Source: an uncultured Oscillospiraceae bacterium (GTDB taxonomy: Bacteria > Bacillota > Clostridia > Oscillospirales > Oscillospiraceae). From it: 17,206 nucleotides of DNA. The DNA is taken from assembly GCA_934515035.1 (NCBI GenBank), contig CAKSXP010000011.1, positions 1 to 17,206 of the forward strand. The letters run 5' to 3'. Both the position numbers and the translations under genes were made by a program. Shown piece by piece: positions 13,195-17,206 of the stretch; the stretch's first letter is position 1; every line of letters begins with the position of its first letter. The notes below the pieces were generated by a model. It saw only the letters and a program-made list of their open reading frames with translations. It did not search any database and was not told where the DNA came from.

Positions 13195-13488
13195 TTACCT
13201 TGCGGAAAGAGCGCGGTCAAGCCAGACGGACGCAACATCCATTGCGGAATAAAGGCTGTCCTTTTCGCTCTTTTTGACGACGCGGTCGCGGCTCTTGAGG
13301 TCCGGGTCAGTCAGCTGGAGTTGGATCGAGACCTTTGTTGCAACATCCATATCCTTGATCTTCTTCGTCTCCAGGATCTGCATCATGATTATATATTTAT
13401 CGGACATGCTGCCGAAATAGATCAGATTATCCTTGCGGCGGAGCGGGTGCCCCTTGTATTCGAGTGCATTGCTTTTCTTTTCTGCCAT
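13195..13488 (-). CDS. Conserved small protein of unknown function
   Basis: A 97-aa protein with AAAGGAG before ATG 13488. It is basic and mixed alpha/beta: the start MAEKKSNALEYKGHPLRRK, then IYFGSMSDKYIIMMQILETK, VSIQLQLTDP, and a C-terminal helix with SAMDVASVWLDRALS. There is no signal peptide or transmembrane segment, so it acts in the cytoplasm. I recall similar hypothetical proteins in clostridial genomes but know no function. It is the first gene of an operon with the secreted NlpC/P60 enzyme, from its own promoter. Confidence 0.8.
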   Translation of the reverse strand: MAEKKSNALEYKGHPLRRKDNLIYFGSMSDKYIIMMQILETKKIKDMDVATKVSIQLQLTDPDLKSRDRVVKKSEKDSLYSAMDVASVWLDRALSAR

Positions 13489-13522
13489 TTTGGATCTCCT
13501 TTCCGTACAAACCTGTAACCGA

Positions 13523-13552
13523 ATTGTAACACATTTGTTTCCCTATTGTCAA
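13523..13552 (-). promoter_or_regulatory. Promoter of the 13488/NlpC operon
   Basis: Minus-strand TTGACA (13547-13552) and TACAAT (13523-13528) with 18-base spacing and a TG upstream of the -10 box. A start near 13516 gives a leader of about 28 bases with AAAGGAG. Confidence 0.8.
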
Positions 13553-13581
13553 CCCTGCACCATTTTTTGCACAGTGTCGAC

Positions 13582-13647
13582 AAAGACACAATATCTGGAG
13601 CTTTGCGGCATTTCGGCCGCACAGACTGTACCAGCTATTGTGTCTTT
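13582..13647. repeat. 66-base imperfect palindrome of unknown role
   Basis: A perfect 12-bp inverted repeat AAAGACACAATA / TATTGTGTCTTT (13582-13593 and 13636-13647), continued after one mismatch by CTGG/CCAG, with a GCGGC/GCCGC hairpin at the centre. It lies between the stop of the zinc-ribbon gene and the promoter at 13523-13552. No T-run follows on either strand, so it is not a classic terminator. Confidence 0.6.
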
Positions 13648-13653
13648 AAGAAA

Positions 13654-14133
13654 TCAGTCTAAAAGTGTCGAGAAAAAATTGTTGAAATCTACCTGACCGC
13701 TTCCTATGAGCGTGTCCATCAGAGGAAGGACCGTGTTTGTTATGAACCACGCGAGCAATATTGCAAGGACGATGCCGATCACGGAAAAGATCAGATATGC
13801 CCGGGCCAGATTACGGCGGTTGAGGCTTCCCGTTCCGCCGAGGGCCCAGATGATCTGAAACAGCAGACCCAATCCCGGTATCGACATGAGCAGGACGGAA
13901 GCAAAAAACGCGCCTGTGCCAAGCACACGCTCCGGCGTTTTTTCATTCTGCGCATATGAATACACCGGCTCACGCGAAGAATATCCCTCGTCATAATAGT
14001 CGCCGTGACCGCAGCCGTTATAGTTGGAATAATCCCTGCCGGTATATTCCTCGCGCGGCACGGGCGCGCCGCAGTTCGGGCACGTCAGTTTGCCCTCCGG
14101 CAGTTCGGCGCCGCAGCTTTCGCAGTAGTTCAT
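13654..14133 (-). CDS. Zinc-ribbon membrane protein
   Basis: 159 aa from ATG 14133, preceded by AAGGGGGAG; the longer reading frame start at 14172 has no ribosome site. The N-terminus is a zinc ribbon (YCESCGAELPEGKLTCPNCGA, with two CxxC pairs at about residues 3-6 and 17-20). A low-complexity Tyr/Gly/Asp/Ser region spans about 27-68. Two transmembrane helices follow (about 73-100 and 110-135), with a short external C-terminal tail. This zinc-ribbon plus transmembrane layout is common in Firmicutes proteins of unknown function. It follows alaA on the same strand; a long hairpin that includes the ribosome site separates the two. Confidence 0.8.
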   Translation of the reverse strand: MNYCESCGAELPEGKLTCPNCGAPVPREEYTGRDYSNYNGCGHGDYYDEGYSSREPVYSYAQNEKTPERVLGTGAFFASVLLMSIPGLGLLFQIIWALGGTGSLNRRNLARAYLIFSVIGIVLAILLAWFITNTVLPLMDTLIGSGQVDFNNFFSTLLD

Positions 14134-14138
14134 GAACA

Positions 14139-14181
14139 ACTCCCCCTTTGTATGCATTATTCTATCATACAAAAGGGGAGT
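14139..14181 (-). promoter_or_regulatory. Hairpin covering the ribosome site of the zinc-ribbon gene
   Basis: A 16-bp stem with one mismatch (14139-14154 with 14166-14181) and an 11-base loop. On the minus strand the 3' arm contains AAGGGGGAG, the ribosome site of the zinc-ribbon gene. No T-run follows before the start codon. If transcription comes from alaA, the site would be hidden in the stem. A possible weak promoter inside the stem (TTTCAC, 17 bases, TAGAAT) would give an RNA lacking the 5' arm. Confidence 0.5.
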
Positions 14182-14200
14182 GTGAAAGTGTTTTTATCGC

Positions 14201-15415
14201 TTACTGGTGATAATCCTGAAGGAACTCGCCAAGCTTTCCGATAGCCTCAGTCAGCACAGAGACGTCCGGCAGATACACTATGCGGAAATGGTCGGGCTCT
14301 TCCCAGTGGAAACCGCCGCCTCTGACAAGCAGAACGTGCTTTTCGCGCAGGAAATCCAGCACGAATTTTTCGTCGTCCACAATGCCGAAGCGCTCGGCAT
14401 CGATCTTCGGAAAAACGTAAAAGGCGGCGCGGGGCTTAACAAAGCTGATGCCGTCGATTTTTGACAGCTCGCGGCACACGGTCTCGCGCTGCTCATAGAC
14501 TCTTCCGCCGGGCAGAAGCATCGCCTTTGTCTCTTCCTGGCACGAGAGCGCGACGGCTATTGCGCTCTGCGCGGGAACGTTGGCGCACAGGCGCATGGAA
14601 GAGAGCATGTTGAGGCCCTCAATATAGCCCTTGACATGTTCCTTGGGACCGGACAGGCACATCCAGCCGCAGCGGAATCCGGCGATGAGGTGGGATTTTG
14701 AAAGGCCGTTCAGAGTGACGCAGAAAACGTCCGGCGCAAGCGAGGCGATGGATGTATGCTCAATGCCGTCCATGCACAGCCGGTCGTATATCTCGTCGGA
14801 GAATATGATGAGGTCATTTTCGCGCGCGACCTTTATGATCTCCTCCAGGACCTCCGGACCGTAGACGGCGCCCGTCGGGTTGTTCGGGTTTATGATGACG
14901 ATCGCCTTGGTTTTTGAGTTCACCTTGCTGCGGATATCGGCGATATCCGGCATCCAGCCGCTCTTCTCGTCGCATATATAATGCCTGACGGTACCGCCGG
15001 AGAGAGTTGCCGCGGCGGTCCAAAGCGGGTAATCGGGCGCGGGCATCAGTATTTCGTCGCCGTTGTCAAGCAGGCCCTGCATGCACATCTGGATGAGCTC
15101 CGAAACGCCGTTTCCGGTGTATATGTCATTTGCGGTCACGCCCTCGATACCTTTGCCGCGGTGGTAAGCCGCGATGGCTTCGCGCGCCTCGAGCAGGCCC
15201 TTGGAATCGGAGTAGCCCTGCGTTGTGGGCACGGATTCCTCGACCTTTCTGAGCACCTCTTCAGGTGCCGAGAAGCCGAACGGAGCGGGATTTCCTATAT
15301 TGAGCTTGAGTATGCGCGCACCCTCGGCCTCCATACGGGAGGCCTCGTCAAGGGCGGGTCCGCGAACGTCATAGGCAACATTAAAAAGCTTGGATGATTT
15401 CTGAAAAGTTCTCAT
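14201..15415 (-). CDS. alaA: Alanine-synthesising aminotransferase, AlaA type
   Basis: A 404-aa class-I PLP aminotransferase, the length of E. coli AlaA. The N-terminus KSSKLFNVAYDVRGP, LKLNIGNPAPFGF and TTQGYSDSKGLLEAREAI closely follows the AlaA pattern. PLP-site features are PNNPTGA, SDEIYDRL, the Schiff-base Lys in NGLSKSHLIAGFRCGW, and the substrate-binding FRIVYLP near the end. It converts pyruvate and glutamate to alanine and 2-oxoglutarate. ATG 15415 follows AAAGGAGGT. A T-box leader controls it, which fits an amino-acid-starvation response. It is followed by the zinc-ribbon gene across a long hairpin. Confidence 0.93.
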   Translation of the reverse strand: MRTFQKSSKLFNVAYDVRGPALDEASRMEAEGARILKLNIGNPAPFGFSAPEEVLRKVEESVPTTQGYSDSKGLLEAREAIAAYHRGKGIEGVTANDIYTGNGVSELIQMCMQGLLDNGDEILMPAPDYPLWTAAATLSGGTVRHYICDEKSGWMPDIADIRSKVNSKTKAIVIINPNNPTGAVYGPEVLEEIIKVARENDLIIFSDEIYDRLCMDGIEHTSIASLAPDVFCVTLNGLSKSHLIAGFRCGWMCLSGPKEHVKGYIEGLNMLSSMRLCANVPAQSAIAVALSCQEETKAMLLPGGRVYEQRETVCRELSKIDGISFVKPRAAFYVFPKIDAERFGIVDDEKFVLDFLREKHVLLVRGGGFHWEEPDHFRIVYLPDVSVLTEAIGKLGEFLQDYHQ

Positions 15416-15436
15416 GGATTGACCTCCTTTAAAAAC

Positions 15437-15474
15437 AAAAAACGCCCAAAGCAGAAACCTTTCTGCTTAGGGCG
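15437..15474 (-). terminator. Regulated terminator of the alaA T-box leader
   Basis: A 15-bp stem with one mismatch (15443-15457 with 15460-15474) followed on the minus strand by TTTTTT. It competes with the antiterminator formed by the T-box sequence. Confidence 0.9.
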
Positions 15475-15716
15475 AACAAACTGTCCGTGTTACCACCTAA
15501 ATTCGGCTGCGCTCGCACGACAGCCGCACTCTTACGGTACAGATAATACCGTGTTCCCTGTAACGTGGGTCAAACGTCGGAGCCTAGTCGGTTGGCCATT
15601 CCTTTCGGTCCGCAGCTCAAAGGCGGCAGGTCCACTATCCTCACGAGCCCTTACAGCAGCCGGACTCTCTCTTTGCATCGGAAAGAGGACTCATTCCTTA
15701 TCATTGCCTTTCATCA
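15437..15716 (-). promoter_or_regulatory. T-box riboswitch of alaA
   Basis: Reading the minus strand, the leader contains the AGAGAG-type Stem I signal followed by GTCCGGCTGCTGTAAGG, the post-specifier CCTTTGAGC, hairpins ACGGTA/TACCGT and CGGCTG/CAGCCG, then the T-box AATTTAGGTGGTAACACGG (core at 15485-15498) and the terminator. The T-box bulge TGGT would pair with a tRNA 3' end ACCA. The specifier could not be fixed by hand; the codon lies in or just beside TGCCGCC (15622-15628), where GCC (Ala) is the attractive reading because the regulated gene makes alanine. Confidence 0.9.
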
Positions 15717-15722
15717 TTGGTC

Positions 15723-15751
15723 AATATACCAGACCGGATTTTCTTTGTCAA
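15723..15751 (-). promoter_or_regulatory. Promoter of the alaA T-box transcript
   Basis: Minus-strand TTGACA (15746-15751) and TATATT (15723-15728) with 17-base spacing, placing the start of transcription near 15716. Confidence 0.9.
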
Positions 15752-15862
15752 GCGCTTTTTCCGCGGTTTGTTTCTTTCTGTTAGAAACGTGAGAGCTTTT
15801 TCCGGCAGGGGGCGCGCAATCATGCAAAACTCCAAATCACGCTCTGGCGGGCAAAATACCTC

Positions 15863-15891
15863 TGGTAAAAGAATGTCCGCAATGATATACT
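15863..15891 (+). promoter_or_regulatory. Promoter of metF-fhs
   Basis: TGGTAA (15863-15868), 17 bases, then an extended -10 TGATATACT (box 15886-15891). The leader would be about 45 bases; no riboswitch is visible in it. The gap between this and the alaA promoter (15752-15862) holds no gene. Confidence 0.65.
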
Positions 15892-15942
15892 TTTTTCGTG
15901 GACCGGCCAGAGCCGCCCGGCTGAGAAAAGGGGATGAGCGTG

Positions 15943-16866
15943 ATGAAGATAACCGAAATAATGCAGAAACGCATGGCATTTTCGTTTGAACTGTTCCCGC
16001 CGAAAACCGAAAAAGGCGAGCGCGATCTTCTTTCCGGAGGAGGCGTTCTGGACAGGCTGTGCGGGATGCGGCCCGACTATATTTCCTGCACCTACGGCGC
16101 CGGCGGCACAAACGTCGGCAAACAGCTTCCCGTTCTCGACGCCGTGCGCGGACGCGGGGTGGAGCCCGTGGCCCATTTCACCTGTGTCGGCAACACCCGA
16201 AGCGGTATGCGGCAGCAGCTTCAGGACTATCTTGACCACGGAATAAACAGCATTCTCGCCCTGCGCGGCGACCTCCCCTACGGCTGGACGGGGACCGGCG
16301 GCGACCTGCACCATGCATCCGGACTCGTGCGGTTTGTCCGCGCCGAATTCGGCGGCCGCTTCACGATCGCCGTGGCCGGTTCGCCGGAGGGACACATCGC
16401 CTGCCGCAGTCTTGAGGCGGATATCGCCTTCCTCCGTCAGAAGCAGGACGAGGGCGCGGACTATATCATGACGCAGCTCTGCTGGAATATGGACCAATTC
16501 CGCCGCTGGCTGGATGCGATACGCAGAGCGGGAATAACGCTGCCTGTCGACGTCGGGATAATGCCCGTGCTCGACGCGGCCTCGACCATCAATATGGCAC
16601 TGTCCCGCAACGGCTGCGCGATCCCCGGGGAACTCGCGCGGCTCATCTCGAAGCACTGGATATTCCCCAATCCCTTCGCCCCCGGCGAGAGCGCGGAGAC
16701 CATAGCCGCAAAGAAGGCCGCGTTCAGAGAAGCCGGCATCGAATACACCGTCCGTCTGATCGACGAATACCGGATCTGCGGTATCGACGGAATACATCTG
16801 TACGCTCTTAACAAATATGACGATGTTGCCAGACTCGCAAGAGAGTCCGGCATGATCGACACGTAA
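15943..16866 (+). CDS. metF: Methylenetetrahydrofolate reductase
   Basis: 307 aa from ATG 15943, about 9 bases after AAAAGGGG; the ATG at 15934 adjoins that site directly and is less likely. It has the MTHFR TIM-barrel order: FSFELFPPKTEKGE, YISCTYGAGG, HFTCVGNTR, ILALRGDLP, FTIAVAGSPEGH, KQDEGADYIMTQLCWN, then VGIMPVLD. It reduces 5,10-methylene-THF to 5-methyl-THF, feeding methionine synthesis or, in acetogens, the methyl branch of the Wood-Ljungdahl pathway. It is 12 bases upstream of fhs, so the two form an operon around one-carbon folates. The promoter diverges from that of alaA. Confidence 0.95.
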   Translation: MKITEIMQKRMAFSFELFPPKTEKGERDLLSGGGVLDRLCGMRPDYISCTYGAGGTNVGKQLPVLDAVRGRGVEPVAHFTCVGNTRSGMRQQLQDYLDHGINSILALRGDLPYGWTGTGGDLHHASGLVRFVRAEFGGRFTIAVAGSPEGHIACRSLEADIAFLRQKQDEGADYIMTQLCWNMDQFRRWLDAIRRAGITLPVDVGIMPVLDAASTINMALSRNGCAIPGELARLISKHWIFPNPFAPGESAETIAAKKAAFREAGIEYTVRLIDEYRICGIDGIHLYALNKYDDVARLARESGMIDT

Positions 16867-16878
16867 AGGAGGAAACTT

Positions 16879-17206
16879 ATGCTCGACCCAACGATCTACA
16901 AGGACTGGCAAATCGCAGAGGAAGCCGAAAAGACTCTGCCTCCCGTTGAATACTTCCGGGAAAAGATGGGCCTTCTGCCCGACGAGATCATCCCCTATGG
17001 CAAAACGCCGAAGCTGGATTTCATCAAGATCATGAACCGGCTCGGGGACAAGCCGGACGGCAAGTACATCGAAGTTACCGCCATAACTCCAACGCCGCTC
17101 GGCGAGGGAAAATCCACGACCAGCCTCGGCCTTATCGAGGGTCTGGGCAAGCTCGGCAAGAATGTCGGCGGCTGTCTGCGCCAGCCCTCCGGCGGACCGA
17201 CCATGA
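16879..17206 (+). CDS. fhs: Formate-tetrahydrofolate ligase, 3' partial
   Basis: ATG 16879 follows AAAGGAGGAAACTT; 109 codons are visible before the window ends, with no stop. The ATP-binding P-loop [12 protein letters not shown] appears at about residues 73-84, and the approach [15 protein letters not shown] and [13 protein letters not shown] is typical of formyl-THF synthetase. The enzyme joins formate to tetrahydrofolate with ATP to give 10-formyl-THF; the family is about 555 aa, so roughly one fifth is present. It is co-transcribed with metF. Confidence 0.95.
   Translation, partial: MLDPTIYKDWQIAEEAEKTLPPVEYFREKMGLLPDEIIPYGKTPKLDFIKIMNRLGDKPDGKYIEVTAITPTPLGEGKSTTSLGLIEGLGKLGKNVGGCLRQPSGGPTM

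Noticed and set aside
15622..15628. Cysteine specifier (TGC) in the alaA T-box
   Set aside because: The bulge TGGT needs a tRNA with discriminator A, whereas tRNA-Cys normally has U; the reading also does not fit the gene.
15820..16911. A 363-codon minus-strand frame opposite metF
   Set aside because: It is antisense to a clear metF and has no recognisable motif.
1..17206. CRISPR arrays, insertion sequences, rRNA genes
   Set aside because: No regularly spaced repeats, transposase motifs or rRNA signatures were found.

Overview
The window looks like chromosomal DNA from a Gram-positive gut-type Clostridia bacterium, most likely an Oscillospiraceae relative. The reasons are the C-terminal S-layer homology domains, strong AAGGAGG-type ribosome binding sites, consensus sigma-A promoters, a T-box leader, a metF-fhs one-carbon pair and moderately high GC. 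No taxonomic search could be run.

Layout. (1) 1-4393, plus strand: the end of a large S-layer-anchored surface protein, then a small four-cysteine peptide, a terminator, a membrane-anchored exported protein and a PqqD-like protein. This looks like a minimal, undescribed RiPP-like cassette. (2) 4411-6145, minus strand: a DNA-repair-flavoured operon (family-6 hypoxanthine/uracil DNA glycosylase, a YlmH-type S4 protein broken by an apparent 22-bp deletion, and a short MGMT-family alkyltransferase). (3) 6317-8404, plus strand: a 695-aa regulator that joins a degenerate acyl-adenylate-forming (ANL) domain to GAF-like, PAS-like and LuxR helix-turn-helix domains. (4) 8451-9272, minus strand: lgt. 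(5) 9352-11003: a phage-derived island with an XRE repressor, two divergent promoters carrying matching operators, a structured leader, a small tail-type protein, an XkdX-like protein and a holin, with no endolysin. (6) 11043-11892, minus strand: an AT-rich toxin-immunity-like pair lying beside tRNA-Pro(GGG). (7) 12220-15716, minus strand: an SH3/NlpC-P60 cell-wall hydrolase with a small partner protein, a zinc-ribbon membrane protein, and alaA under a T-box riboswitch. (8) 15863-17206, plus strand: metF and the start of fhs.

How the parts work together. Most of 8451-9272 and 12220-17206 is housekeeping: lipoprotein maturation, wall remodelling, alanine metabolism and folate one-carbon flux. 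Novelty is concentrated in three places: the peptide/PqqD cassette at the left end, the ANL-GAF-PAS-LuxR regulator, and the phage-switch/holin plus toxin/immunity island next to the tRNA gene. Two genes run off the window: the S-layer protein at the left and fhs at the right.
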